From Closterium sp. NIES-65 (taxonomy: Eukaryota; Streptophyta; Zygnematophyceae; Desmidiales; Closteriaceae), in NCBI GenBank assembly GCA_948144175.1, contig CANXME010000393.1, positions 39,354-103,353 of the forward strand: a stretch of DNA of 64,000 bases, given 5' to 3'. Within the stretch, counting starts at the first letter, position 1. Every line of letters begins with the position of its first letter. The notes under the pieces were generated by a model that saw only the letters and a list, made by a program, of their open reading frames with translations, made no database searches and had not been told where the DNA came from. Position numbers and translations under genes: made by a program. This document shows, one piece after another, positions 45,088 through 58,009 of this stretch.

Positions 45088-48000
45088 CCCCGTGTTATAC
45101 CCAAGTGATCATTCAATTCACTTTCTCTTTTCTAAGCTCGATCCTAGATCCTAACACTTGGTAATCACAGCCCGTTTACACGCGAAAGTTTTTCGACCGC
45201 TAAAACCGAGTCTTCAAAAACGCGGGGGCGACGCAGTTAAACATCGATTTCGGGTACGTAAAACTGGTTCCGTGTTTTTTGCTCCCCCTCGTTTCGGGTT
45301 TTTCAGACGCGTAATGCCAGGCATGGAGGGCCAAGGCGACAACTACGCGACCACGAGCGACATCGCGAGCCTCCGCACCGACATGGAGCAGACGCAGGCG
45401 GCGCTACGGCGACTCGAGACCCTTCTGACACACCAACCAGGAATCGCCACTGCAGCAGCAGCGAACGTAGCAGCAGCAGCGAACGTAGCAGCGACAGCAC
45501 CTGCAGTAGTGGCGACACCGACATTTCACGGACTGATGGCACCACTGTCGCCGAACCTCGAAGCAGCACGACCGAGGCTCCCTGAAGCGTTCGATCCCAG
45601 CGCGAAGGAATTGACGTCCGGCGATTCGTGGCAACCCTCGAAATTTACTTCCAGGCCATTGGCTGTTCGACCCCGCAACACGACGCAACAAGAATTCGGC
45701 TCGCAGCGACATTGTTAAGTGGACTGGCACTCGAATGGATTTATTACACTGACGTAGCCCGCTGGGAGAAAACGTGGCAGCAGTTTCGGGCAGACTTAAT
45801 CGAGCGTTTCGAACCCATTAATACGACCTACATGGCGCGGCAGCAGATACACCATCACAAGCAATACAGTAGTGTAGCACAGTACACGCAGCAGATGGAG
45901 CTCCTGTTCAATCGCATCACCGACCTGACCGAAGGCGAAAAAATCCAGGCGTACACAGAAGGGTTAAAATTGGAGTTTCGCCAAGAGGCCATCGCAGTGA
46001 ATTGCAACTGTAACCACGACATCGTGCGTGCTGCCGAGCGGTACGACTGATTGACTCGAGGTCAATCCGAAACACGACGCTTCACGCCGAACCGTACATT
46101 CGGCACGGAGCGATCGGCACCCCCCACGTTTGCCGAACCGATGGATATCGACAAATACGACGCGAAGCAGCAGCCGACAAAATGCGAGTTTTGCGGCGCA
46201 GCACGGCATCAGTTTTTGTCGTGCTACAAAATGAAGAAAGCACGTTCAGCACTCTGGGACGGTAAGAGTGGAGCACCCCCGAAGTAAAAAAACGGGAATC
46301 GCCAGTAGTCGCGGATCGTCCTGGCGATCGCGTAAAGATCCGAAAAGCAGGACAAGGCGACGACGTGGCGACTTCGGAGCGGGTGAAAAAAGGAGAAAAT
46401 GATGGCGCGAATATAAAACGTCACGACCGGCCGACATCAGGGGAAATCGCCAAGGCAAATGGAGGCTCCGCGAAGAAAGACTCTCCACCGACCAGGAAAC
46501 TCCAGCTGAGCACCCACGAAAGTAAGAATTCGTTAAAAGTATCCTATAAAGATACTCTTAACGGAAAATATTGCTTCTCGTGGTTTTCAAGCCTTTGAAA
46601 AATTCAGGGGAGATTTAGAGGCCAAGAAAAAGCCTTTAGAAATTATTCAGGTACCTGAGAAGTTGGGCAAATTACTACGGAGCGTAGAAAAGGGTCGTGC
46701 GTTCCGTGGAAATAATATTCTCTCCCCGCAGCACAGTGTTAAGGCTTCCCTTAGCCCACAGGTGAAGCCTACACAGCTGCCAAGGCTTAGAGGAAAATTT
46801 CAGGCTCCTGAGAAGCTGTACAAGCCTCGGAAAAATCCTCCTACCCCCCAGGTGAAGTTGGAAGAGAAAAGTGCTGAGTCAGGTATAGGAAATAGGGATG
46901 GTATTCACTTTGATGTACCCTATGATCCTATCAATGAGACCCTCTTTGGCTACTCAGCGCAGCAGGCACCACTACTCGTCCAGGTGTTATGCAAAGGACG
47001 ACACCTCCAGGCACTGGTGGACAGCGGTGCATCTCACTCGGTGTGTGACCGCGGGACGTTGGAGAAAATTGGGGAACCTTCCGAGGAGACCAAGTTCTCG
47101 GCAACGATGGTGGACGGTACAAAACTTCCCATCCACGGCAAAGCATCACTGCAGATGCACATAGGGGCACTAAGGTGGAAGCCGACGTAGCCGATCATGA
47201 ACATCAAAGGGTTAGAGTTCATCTTGGGGCGAGATTTCTTGAAGCGGTTCAACCCCGAGATCGACTGGGTCAACAGGAAGGTGTGCATCTACAACAACGC
47301 GAAGCGGATAGCACTACGAAGCTGGACGGATACAGGGGACGTTCCTGAAACGACACTGGCACGATTTGAACAGACGGTGAACGAGAATAACACGGGATAC
47401 CTAGCACTGGTTATGGCAGCAGCAGAGGAGGAGAAGCCGAACGAAGAACTACCTGCAGCAGTGAAGGAGGTCTTGGAGCAGTACAAGGATATAATGCCCG
47501 ACGACCTACCTGCAGGCGTACCCCCTGCACGCACCCACGAGCACGAGATCGTGGAGGAACCAGGTGCAAAACCCGTCTCACGTGCACCATACCGACTGAG
47601 TCCGACCGAACTGACAGACATGAAGAAACAGATCGAATATCTACTGGACAGACAACTGATCCACCCATCCACCTCTCCCTACGGTGCACCAGTTCTCTTT
47701 ACTCCAAAACCAGACGGCAGTCTATGGATGTGCATCGACTACCGCGCACTGAACGAACAGACACTTCAAACAAATACCCCATACCGCGCATAGACGACCT
47801 ACTCAACCAACTGCGTGGTGCAACAGTCTTTTTGAAGCTGGACCTACGGTCGGGTTACTGGCAGATCAAGATGGCGGACAACTCGATCCACAATACGGAG
47901 TTCCATACGAGATACGGCTCCTATGAATACTTGGTTATCGCCGTTCGGACTCTGCAACGCACCAGCAACGTTTCAGGCGGAGATGAGTCACATCATACGG

Positions 48001-48695
48001 CCCCTGTTGGACGAGTGCGTGGTGGTGTACCTGGACGACATTCTTATCTACTCCAAGAACATGAAGGAGCACGTGGAGCATCTAGGGAAGGTGTTCGAGA
48101 TCCTGCGGAAAAACAAGTTCCACGTGAAGCTGTCGAAGAGCGACTTCGCCCTGAAGAAGGTGTAGTTTCTCGGGCGCATGGGGAGTGCGGAGGGCGTACA
48201 CGTGGACCCGCGGAAGATTGAAGCCGTCAAGAAATGGAAAGTAATGGAGAACGTGAAGGAGTTGCAGCAGTTCCTAGGCTTCGCTAACTACTACAACAGG
48301 TTCGTGCCGCAGTATGCTAAGATAGCAGCGCCACTGACCGACCTACTGAAAAAGGATACGCCCTACAAATGAGATACTCCTCATCAACAAGCCATGGAGC
48401 AGCTACAGACAGCACTGACTACATCGCCAGTACTCATCCTACCGGACCCAGACAAGGACTACGTGGTAGAAGCAGACGCTAGTGACCAAGCAGTCAGAGC
48501 AGTACTGATGCAAGATCACGAGAACGGTTTACAACATATCGCCTAACTCAGTAAAAAGTTACACGGAGCGGAAGTGAACGACACCATCCACGACAAGGAA
48601 GCCTTAGCTATAGTCGTAGTTTTCAAGACGTGGAGGTGTTACCTAAAAGGAGCAAAGACTACAGTCTATACTGACCACTGCAGTCTCAAATACCT

Positions 48696-48821
48696 TGATA
48701 AGAAACGAGGAATGAGTGCATTGAGCAGAATGAGGAGTACAAGTAGTAAACCCTTAAGTGTTGTACCCAGTTTGAACTGCCCCATTACAGCCTACACAGA
48801 CTATAGCATATATGCCTGACA
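48696..48821 (-). repeat. Copia-E 3' LTR
   Basis: 126 bp, TGATAAGA...GCCTGACA on plus, next to the polypurine tract. Confidence 0.94.
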
Positions 48822-49020
48822 CACCCCCATAGGCAAAGTGGGGGAGAACAAGGGGTCACAAGACCAGTCAAGCAAAGCAAGGCAAGCTCAGGGTGGATCA
48901 GAACGTCACCACACAGTCCGAGCACAAGAGCAAGGCCACAAGGCCAGTTCACATGCAAGATCATACATATGAAGGTAAACAAGCAAGTGCAGGTATAGAA
49001 AGAGTACAGTACAAACAAGG

Positions 49021-52000
49021 TCAAGAAGTGAGCAAGTGAGGCCAAGTAGGCACAAGACCTAGCATAGCACAAAAGCGCTGATGATCACAAGGCGGAAGGG
49101 CCTTGGTAAAGATATCAGCACTGCTGGCCTCAGAGGCCACGTAGGTGAGGCGGAGCTGACCACGCTGCTGCAGCTCACGAGCCAAGAAGTAGCGAAGAGC
49201 AATGTGCTTCGTTCTGTGCTCCAGTCTGTGCTCCCGACACAAGGCCAGCATGGCCTTGTTGTCTACGTACAGAACTGGAGGAGAACGAGGCGGCTCTCCT
49301 AGGTCAGTCAGCAGGTAGGTGAGCCAGCGTAGCTCCTGTGCAGCCATGGCCCCCGCGTAGATCTCAGCCTCACAGCTGGAGGTGAGAACAGAAGACGAGC
49401 GGGTAGACCGCCACGAAACAGAGCCGGAGCCAAGGCTGAAGGTCTAACCCTGTGACGACCGCTGTGTCGGCTGGTCGTCAGCCCAAGAAGCGTCTGCGTG
49501 ACCTAAGAGGACCACTCGACATCGCCCTCCAAGCACTAGCCCCATGCCCGACGTACTGCACACGTAGCGCAACACCCTCTTCGCAGCAGCCATGTGCTCT
49601 GGTTGGTGTCTCCCAGGAGCAACATAGCGTGCCAAGATGCTAAGAGGGTATGCAAGGTCAGGTCATGTGCAGGTCATCAGGTACATGAGGCAGCCAACAA
49701 GCTCTGGGTACGTGCCACTCAGCTCTACGGACTCATCTGAAGGCAGAGCTGAGAGCGAGTGGCGAGTAGACAGAGGAGTGGCCTGAGGCGAGGAGTACGT
49801 GAAGCCGAAGCGCTGAAGGTCCTGCTGCACCATGTGTGACTGAGTTAGGGTAATGGAGCGCTGTGCTTTGTCCCAGGTGATCTTCAAGCCAAGGTAGCTG
49901 CGCAGTTCACCCAGGTCTGTGCACGTGTGTCTCTTCTGCAGCTCGGACTTCACGTGGGCGAGTCCAGCAGTGTCAGCAGTGGCAAAGACCAAGTCGTCGA
50001 CGTACACGAGGATGTAGAACGGCGGCAAAGAGGTGTCGGTGCGCAGAAACAGCGACGGGTCGGCTGTAGAAGGAGCAAACCCAAGAGCCGCAAGTGTAGT
50101 CCTCGGTGTGTCGTGCCACTCACGGGGCGCCTGGCAGAGACCGTAGAGTGGCCGCCGGAGGCTCCACTGGGTACCTGGAGGAAACGACCCAGTGAAGTCA
50201 GGTGGGCGGCGCAGCCAGATCTCCTCGTGCAGGCTGCCTTGCAAGAAAGCTGTGCTGAAGTCAAGAGAGTGAAGCTCGTAGTCGCGCTGAGCGGCTATGT
50301 GCAGCAGCACCCGAAGAGTGGTCATCTTCGGGGTGGGAGAGAAGGTCTGAAAGTAGTCAACTCCCTGCCGGTGACTGAAGCCTCGAGTCACGTAACGCGC
50401 CTTGAAGACAGGTGGAGAACCCGGCGGCCGCTTCACCCTGAAAATCCACATGCCACTGACGATGTTCGCCCCAGGTGGGGGAACCTCGTCAACGTAGGTG
50501 CCTGTGGACTTCCACGAAGCCATCTCTGCGTCCATGGCTGACTGCCACTGAGAGGAGTAGGGACCCTCGATCGCCTCAGCGTACGATCATGGAGTCGGGA
50601 TGTCTGGTGCATCCGGGTGTCCCTCAGGGGCAAACAGCGTGGACACGAGATGAGGCAAAGCAGCAGCAAAACACTGGAACTCCTCCTGCCTGTCCTCAAG
50701 GACGTCCGTGCTAAGAGCACACTCACCCCCGACAGACAGAGGACAGACAGACTCAGACTCAGCAACGAGACTAGTGGTGTAGTCTAGACGACAGCGAGCA
50801 GCAAAGACGACAAGCTCAGCAACTAAGGCAGACGCACGCAGCAGTGGACTCAAAGGAAGGGTCAGTGACAACAGTGGCCAGGAGACGCGTGACAGTAGGA
50901 CTAGCAGCACGAAGAGAGTCAGACTCAGGGTCAGGAAGGACAGGAAGAGAGGACTCTGGAGGAGACGGCAACGGGACACGAAGGGGAGTAGTGGAAGGAT
51001 GCTGTGCCATCTGGTGTGTGCCCGGAACCGCAGGAGGACGCTGACGCGGAACTCGACGAGTAGTGCGAGCAGTGCGAACAAGCGACGCAGGACGAGACGC
51101 AGGCTCACGATGCTCATCAAGACCTCCAGTAGGACCAGTGTAGGGAGAAGGAGCAGGTAGAGGGGAGGCGGGCTGTAACAGTGACTACGACTGGACAGGC
51201 TGTGGACAGTCTAAGGAAGGAGCAGGACCAGTAGAAGGCGGGAGACCAAGAACCTGCTCAAGGAGCGGAACGAAGTACGGCGGCGGCCGCGCAGCGCCTC
51301 CAGAACCAGCAGGGACAGCACCAGTACCCCCAGCGGTAGCACCAGCGCCACCAGCACCTCCAGCTCCAACAGCGCCAACTCCAGCATCCTCAGACGCACC
51401 AGCGCCAGCAGAACCACCAGCGCCAACACCCTTAGCAGCTCCAGCTCCAGCAGCTCTAGCAGCACCAACTCCAGCAGCCCCAGCAGCACCCCCAGGCCAA
51501 GCAGCTCCAGCACCGCCAGTACGAGCACCTCCGGGACCAGTAGCAACAGTAGGACCAGCTCCAGCAGCACGGCTCCAGCGGCGAGCAAACCACTCGCGCA
51601 GCTCCTGCTGAGAGAGTAGCTCCCGCCTCGACGAAGCACTACGAGAGGCCACACGAGCAGACCCAGCACCCCCAGGCTCCGCACCCCCAGGCTCAGCACC
51701 CCTAGGCTCAGCACCCCCAGGCTCAGCACCCCCAGGCTCAGCACCCCCAGACTCAGCACCCCCAGGCTCAGCACCCCCAGACTCAGCACCCCCAGGCTCC
51801 GCACCCCCAGGCTCAGCACCTCTAGACCCGGCACCCGCATGCTCAGCACCTCTAGCAGCACCAGAGCCAACAGCTACCTCGACAGGCTCGACTGCGTCTA
51901 CCTAGGACACACTTGACGGGGCAGGACCCTGAGGGGGAGGGGGTCTACCGGGGGAGGACCTGGCGCAAGGAAGAGCGGCGGCGGGGGGAGGGGCACAGTG

Positions 52001-54888
52001 TGGTAGGGGAAGAGACGGTAGTAAGGCACCGACTCGTCAAAGGTGACGTCCTGGGAGGACAGAACACGGCGCGAGGTGGGGTGGTAAAACTGCCATCCAG
52101 GCGCGTCAGGGGGGAAGCCAAGGAAGACGCACGGAACAGAACGGGGGGACAGCTTGTCCGCAGACAAGTCGCGGACAAACGCCCGAGATCCCCAGACCCG
52201 AAATGCAGACGCATCGCCAACCTTCCCCGTCCACCGCTAGGTGGGGGAGGTCTCTGGCAAGGAGACCCGGGGCTGAAGGTTGAGCTGATGCGCCGCGTAC
52301 TGAACCGCAAACAGCCACAGAAAATGGGGGGTTGCCCCATGGATCATGGACGTACGAGCGACGTCCATGACCATGCCAATGCGGCGCTCAGCAATCCCAT
52401 TTTGCTGTGGAGAGGCCGGAAGCGTGAAGGTCTGGTGGATGCCCTGTGCACGTCAGAAGGCTCCCAGACGGGCAGAGGAAAACTCCCCGCCTCTGTAAGA
52501 GTGCAGACGCAGAACAGGAAAGTCGGAGCCGAAACTCTCTTTGAGCTGGAGACGAGCTGCGCGGATCCAGTCGATCAACACCTCAGTGACGTCGCCCTTA
52601 CTGCGCAAGGGGAAGACCGTGGTGTAACGCGAGTAGTCGTCAACCACCAACAGGAAGTAATGCTCGTGCCCCTGGCCACGGACGCGGGCGGGGCCCCACA
52701 CGTCCATGTGAAGAGTCTGCAGCGGAGCCTCTGTCGGAGGAAACTCGGAGGAGTGAGGGGCGGCGCGCTGTCGCCCCTCGACGCAGGGGACGCAGGTAGG
52801 GGCAGGCCTCGGAGGTAGAGGAGGGAGAGACCGGGGGAGACCAGAGACAAGGACACGGGAGGCCATGCCTCGGAGACGAGGCAGAGAGGGGTGACCAAGG
52901 CGGTGGTGCCAAAGGAGAGTCTGGTGAGACAGGAGACGACACGAGCAGGGAGCAGACTCAGGACTAGACCTGGACGCTGCAGCAAACACCTGACTCGACA
53001 CAGCGACTTGACCAGGCTCAGCAGCCGGAGGAGACTCAGTAGTGAGGGTGTACAGGCTCGACCTCGGCCGATGGGTGAACGTGGCCAAGTGTCGGCCTGT
53101 CCGAGCACACGTGCAGTGGGTCACCCGCTGTCTCGCAGGAGTGAACTGGTCAACCCCCCTATCCTGTAGATCAGCTCCACTCACAAAGTTCGTAGAGAAC
53201 GAGGGAGGTAGAGACCTGACAGGGTGCCAGAGGGGGCTGCCGGACACGGTAAGACAGTGGAGAAGCGAGCAAGGACAGGACCCCCAGAGGGGTCCGCCAG
53301 GGTGCTGTCTCGAAAGAAGGAGCGAGAAGCACCCGAGTCAAGGGTGAAGGTGTGTAAAGCCTGAGCCGACGTGGTACCTGAGAGGGCAGACTCACCAGCA
53401 CCTGGGGCAGCAGACGCGCTAGCACCTAGAGCAGCAACCTCACCAGCACCTAGAGCAGTTGTCTCAATGCCCGGGTCAGGCGGAACACACAGGTAAGAGT
53501 CACCCTCAACACTATCAGCAACAGCATACATGGCAGCAAGAATAGCATCAAAGTCAAGATCAAAGATAGCAACCCCCGCCCTAGACAGCTCTCCCTAGTG
53601 AGGGATCTCAGAGGCCTCAGGGAACTGGTGACGCCACGCGTCCGTCAGGCGGCCGAAGCAGCGCTGGGTGGAGTGTGGGCCCCCGCACTGCTCACCAGCG
53701 CGGTCGCCGGTGCGGAGAACGTAGGTGCAGGGACTCGTACCCCCACCGCGCTGACGCGCATCGTACCACTCACGAAGCTGCTGAGGGGACAGGGTCTCAC
53801 GACTGCGCTGCTGCTGTTGGCGCGTACCTCCACCGGAGCCACTCCTCTGCGCAGAGCTGCGACCATGGTTCACTGCTGCCGCCGCCGCCTCCGCCACCTC
53901 CGCCGCCTCCGCCGCCTCCACCACCTCCGCCGCCTCCGCTCCCTCCGCCACCGCCGCCGCCTCCTCCGCCTCCACTGCTGCCACCGACACCTCCACCCCC
54001 GCCACCACTCCCACCACCACCCCCACCCCCTCCACTGCCTCCACCACCACCTCCACCGCCCCCGCCAGCCCCTCCAGCGCCCTTGCCCCCCTTGCCCTTG
54101 CCGGTGTGGCGTCTCCCGCTCGGGGCAGACGCAGCGCCGTCCGACTCGAAACCAACGAGGTCGGCCGCAGCAGCAGAGGCAACAGAGGGCAAGAGGGGGG
54201 AGGGAGAACACCCCTCAAAGACGGGGGTGCGAGGGTCACCACGAGCGGCTCCTACAGTGACTATGCTCTTCTCTGCTGCTAGGAGGGCCTTCCCGAGGAG
54301 GTCAACGGTGAGAGTGGTGGGGAAAATTGAGAGGAAGTGGTTTCTGACTACGCGGAGAGAGTCAGGGAGCCGGGTGACTATGTAGTAGAGGGTGATGTAC
54401 ATGGGGGGGGGGGGGGGGGGGGGGGGGTTCTTGGTGCAGAACTCAGCAGGAAGCGCAGCGCGGTAGCGAGTGTCACTAGTGCGGAGATGCGTAATGAGTT
54501 CAGCGACTGTGGGAAAGGCAGGAAGGTCAGGGAAGAGGTACGGTAGCATGAGGCGGCTCAGTGCAGCAGTGGCAGGGGAAGAGTAGCGTGCAACTACAGT
54601 GTCGTACAAGGTCTGAGCACTCTTGTACTGGCTAAAGTGTGCACGCTCAGTGGTCGGTAAGTGGCGACACACAATAAGGCGAGCAGTAGCATCGCATGTG
54701 GCCCACTGTGAGCGAACAGTGCTGTCAGCAGTAGCAGGCGGGGTAGGAGAGGCACCGGAGGTGAGATCGAACAGAGCGAGTCCGTCTGCCCTATCGCACT
54801 GGAGGAATAGCTGGAGGTCATCGACCTAGACCTCAAAGACAACGGCACGGCCCTCAGCATCAAAAGTAAGGACACGGGGGGTAGCCAT
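49021..54888 (-). pseudogene. Copia-E gag-pol remains
   Basis: Gag with Gly-rich run (about 53880-54090), SPQQLREWY, Cys/His motif C-X13-C-X3-H-X4-C (53658-53729), and protease DSGASRSFF (about 53310-53350). The integrase zinc part is WHHRLGHPS...CVPCVEG and the core spans about 52330-52720. The linker of GGAE repeats holds QELREWFAR (about 51190-51870). RT (about 49830-50540) has YVDD near 50010, and RNase H covers about 49050-49510. Close to copia-C and D in sequence; a broken copy. Confidence 0.9.
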
Positions 54889-54964
54889 GACTGTAGAGGC
54901 CTAGTAGGGAGTGAGCTCACCAGTCCGAGGAAGGAGGGCCGGGGCGCACCGGTAGGAACAACAG

Positions 54965-55790
54965 CGGCTCGATAGTAGGGCGGCTCGGCAGCTCGGCGGC
55001 TCGCCGGCAGGGCGGCTCGGCTGCTGGGCGGCTCGGCTGCTAGGCGGCTCGGCGGCTCGGCGGCTCGGCTGCTGGGCGGCTTGGCTGCTGGGCGGCTTGG
55101 CTGCTGGGCGGCTCGGCTGCTGGGCGGCTCGGCTGCTGGGCGGCTCGGCTGCTCAGCAGGTGGGCGGCCCGGCTGTTGGGCTGCTCGGCGGCTCGGTCGC
55201 TGGGCGGCTGAGCGGTGATAGGGCCGCTGGGGGAGGGCGACGGGGCCGCAGGTGACGGCGACGGGGCCGCAGGTGGCGGCGATGGGGCCGCAGGTGGCGG
55301 CGACGGGGTCGCAGGTGGCGGCAGGGCCGCAGGTGGCGGCTGCGTGGCCGAGGTGGTGGCGACGGGGCCGCAGGTGGCGGCGAAGGGGCCGCAGGTGGCG
55401 GCGACGGGTCCGCAGGTGACGGCGACGGGGCCGCAGGTGGCAGCGACGGGGCCGCAGGTGGCGGCGACGGGGTCTTAGAGGGGCCGCAGAGAAGCCGCAA
55501 GGGGCCTAGAGGGGGTCGCAGAGGGGTCGCAAGGGGCCTAGACGGGGCCGAAGATGGGCCGCAAGGGGCCTAAACGGGGCGGCGACGGGCCGTAAGGGCG
55601 GCGTGAGGGGCCGTAAGGGGCCGTAAGGGCGGCGTGAGGGGCCGTAAGGGGCCGTAAGGGCAGCGCGAGGGGCCGTAAGGGGCCGTAAGGGCGGCGCGAG
55701 GGGCCGTAGAGGGCGGCGTGAGGGGCCGTAAGGGCAGCCAAAGGGGCCGTGAGAGGGGCCACTAAGGGCGGCTCGAAGGTGGGGAGAGCA
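54965..55790 (-). repeat. GC-rich tandem leader of copia-E
   Basis: CTCGGCTGCTGGGCGG units (about 54965-55200), then GGGGCCGCAGGTGGCGGCGA units (about 55245-55470), then GGGGCCGTAAGGGCGGCG units (about 55560-55740). Confidence 0.9.
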
Positions 55791-55895
55791 CACAAAGCGC
55801 GACTCGGGCAGGAGTGAAGCGCGCTCCAGGCAGGAAAAAAAAAATATCGTGGTGGGCCCTAGGTAGCGTTCCACTAGGGAACCTGCTCGATACCA

Positions 55896-56021
55896 TGATA
55901 AGAAACGAGGAATGAGTGCATTGAGCAGAATGAGGAGTACAAGTAGTAAACCTTAAAGTGTTGTACCCCATATGAACTGCCCCACTACAGCCTACACAGA
56001 CTAAAGCATATATGCCTGACA
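55896..56021 (-). repeat. Copia-E 5' LTR
   Basis: 126 bp, followed by TACCT (56022-56026), where gypsy sequence resumes. Confidence 0.94.
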
Positions 56022-57642
56022 TACCTGAAGTTGCAGCCGACACTCTCTCGACGACAGGTGCGGTGGGTGGACTTCCTGGAAACTCACTACCACTACGACA
56101 GTCGTCTACAAGCCCGGGCTACACAACAAGGCAGACGCGTTGAGCCACCCCGGACATGTAGCAGGCATCCAGCTCGACGGGATGAACCCTCTGCTCAAGG
56201 GTCTATTCCAACATGGGTACTCTGTAGACGCAGAGATCGCTACAGCACAAACCAAGAAGCTGTTACAGTGGGAGAAAGACTTAGCTGTAAGGAAGGATTT
56301 AGGAAAGATTTGGGTACCGAATTACGCCCCGCTACGGCAGATCCTATTGGAGGAGTTTCACGACGTACCTTACGCGGGACATTTTGGGAGCAAAAAGACT
56401 TATCAAGGATAGCGAAGTATTACTACAAGCCTGGGATGGCAGCAGACGTGCAGCAGTTCGTCACCTCTTGCGACACGTGCCAGCGGATGAAGAGTAGCAA
56501 GCAGAAAAAAGCAGGGTTACATCAGCCTCTACCCGTACCGGAGCAGCCATGGCAGGTCGTTAGCCTCGACTTTATCACAGGACTTCCTTCGACCTCAACG
56601 GGGGCACGATTCCATCCTTGTAGTGATCGATAAGTTCTCCAAAATGGGTCACTTCATACCGACCAACGCCACAGCTATAGCTGAAGCAACTGCTCGCCTC
56701 TTCTTCGACCGCATCATCACCATCCACGGCATCCCCGCTATACTCATCTCAGACATAGATCCAAAATTCACTAGTAAGTTCTGGAAGGAGCTCATGGGAT
56801 TATTCGGTACCAAACTTGCGATGTCCTCAAGCATACCACCCACAGACTGACGGACAGCCAGAGCGACTCAATCAGGTGGTTGAACAGTTACTGCGCACAG
56901 CTTGCAAAGACGACGTCAGCCACTGGGACACACAGTTACCGACACTAGACTTCACTTACAACAACGCATCACATGCGGCCACAGGGAAAACTCCTTTCTT
57001 CCTGTGTTACGGACGGGAACCACTCACACCACAACAGCCAACCACACCGGCACACGTCCAAGCCGCACATGACTTCGTCACCACCATGCAGCAGCTATGG
57101 GAGAAAACTGAGCGACGTCTCACCACGATGCAGAACTCCCAGAAGTAGTATGCCGATCGTCAGCGACGTGATCACTCAGTAGCAGTCGGAGATCAGGTGC
57201 TTCTTGACACGCGCAAATTGAACCTGTCTCACCTTCCATCCAAACTCCGGCCTCGCTTCTGTGGTCCTTTTCTCGTTGAGGCACAGGTGACACCAGTTAC
57301 ATTCCACTTGCGCTTACCAGATACATGGAAGCTTCACAACGCTTTCCATGTCCAGCTATTGAAGCCCTACAAGGACCCCAACCAACAGTTCCAGGGACGG
57401 CAGCTACCGCCACCACCACCTGTTCTGGTACAGGATAAACCCGAGTACGAAGTGGAGCGCGTTCTCACTCATCAGCGCCGCGGTGGGCAAGACCCTCGAG
57501 TTCCTGATACGCTGGAAGGGATACGACCCCACTGACGACAGTTGGGTTGCAGAAGCTGATATGGGCAACGCACGACGTGCTCTCAAGGAATATCTTGTCA
57601 AGCAGGGTGTATCTCACACCACCCAGCTTTGAGGGGGGGACG

Positions 57643-58009
57643 TGTGAGAGTACGACGGCTTATGCCAGCTATGCTTGCTTGCCTTTAGTTTATCATGCTA
57701 TTTCTAGCATAGGATAATTATATACATGCATGAATTGCTTGATTTCCTAGGCTAGGTGCTTTCCAATATTTTATTATAGTTATAGCACCGAGCTAGGTTG
57801 CGTGCACTGAATTCTGGCTTTTCGGTTGCCACCGAATTGCCTTCTACCGAATTCGGGAAGGATCTGTTCGGGACGCTTCGCGACCCGCGGAACTTTCGCG
57901 TAACACCTGGTTACTGGCCTTGTGTCGAGCCTGTATATAGCCTCGTGTTGTACCCAGGTGATCATTCAATTACAATTCTCTTTTCTGAGCTCGATCCTAG
58001 ATCCTCACA
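57643..58009 (+). repeat. Gypsy 3' LTR
   Basis: 367 bp, TGTGAGAG...CCTCACA, followed by the GCTCT duplication. Confidence 0.94.

Larger units (their letters stand above)
44439..45156 (+). repeat. Gypsy 5' LTR, split by TRIM-B
   Basis: Begins TGTGAGAG and ends CCTAACA; without TRIM-B it is 368 bp and matches 57643-58009. Confidence 0.93.
48696..56021 (-). mobile_element. Copia-E: Ty1/copia retrotransposon inside the gypsy element
   Basis: 126-bp LTRs (48696-48821, 55896-56021; seven differences, about 5.6%) and TACCT duplicated at 48691-48695 and 56022-56026. Primer site TGGTATCGAGCAGGTTCCC on minus (55877-55895). Same plan as copia-C and D. Roughly six to eight breaks. Confidence 0.95.
45314..57600 (+). 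pseudogene. Gypsy gag-pol remains (interrupted by copia-E)
   Basis: Gag (about 45314-46050) carries an Ala-rich stretch and the retrotransposon Gag fold. The zinc knuckle is CEFCGAARHQFLSC (about 46183-46224). Protease has LVDSGASHSVCD (about 47010-47050). RT (about 47550-48180) has [32 protein letters not shown] and YLDD (48028-48039). RNase H has YTDHCSLKYL (about 48670-48700) and is cut by copia-E. Beyond it lie the integrase zinc part ending CDTCQRMK (about 56350-56500), the core (about 56560-56870; DFITGLP, YHPQTDGQPERLNQ) and a C-terminal chromodomain (about 57430-57590; EYEVERVL, RWKGYDP, SWV). Chromodomains are known to guide insertion to marked chromatin. Confidence 0.9.
44439..58009 (+). 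mobile_element. Ty3/gypsy chromovirus holding TRIM-B and copia-E
   Basis: LTRs of about 368 bp (5' one split by TRIM-B), GCTCT duplicated at 44434-44438 and 58010-58014, primer-site region TGGTAATCACAGC after 45156, and polypurine tract GAGGGGGGGA (57631-57640). Order gag, protease, RT, RNase H, integrase, chromodomain marks a Ty3/gypsy chromovirus. The LTRs differ by about 5%. Roughly eight or more breaks besides the insertions. Inserted in copia-F RNase H sequence. Confidence 0.94.

Noticed and set aside
53675-54385. Long proline-rich plus-strand frames opposite copia Gag
   Set aside because: Antisense of the Gly-rich GGC repeats; seen opposite every copia copy of this lineage.
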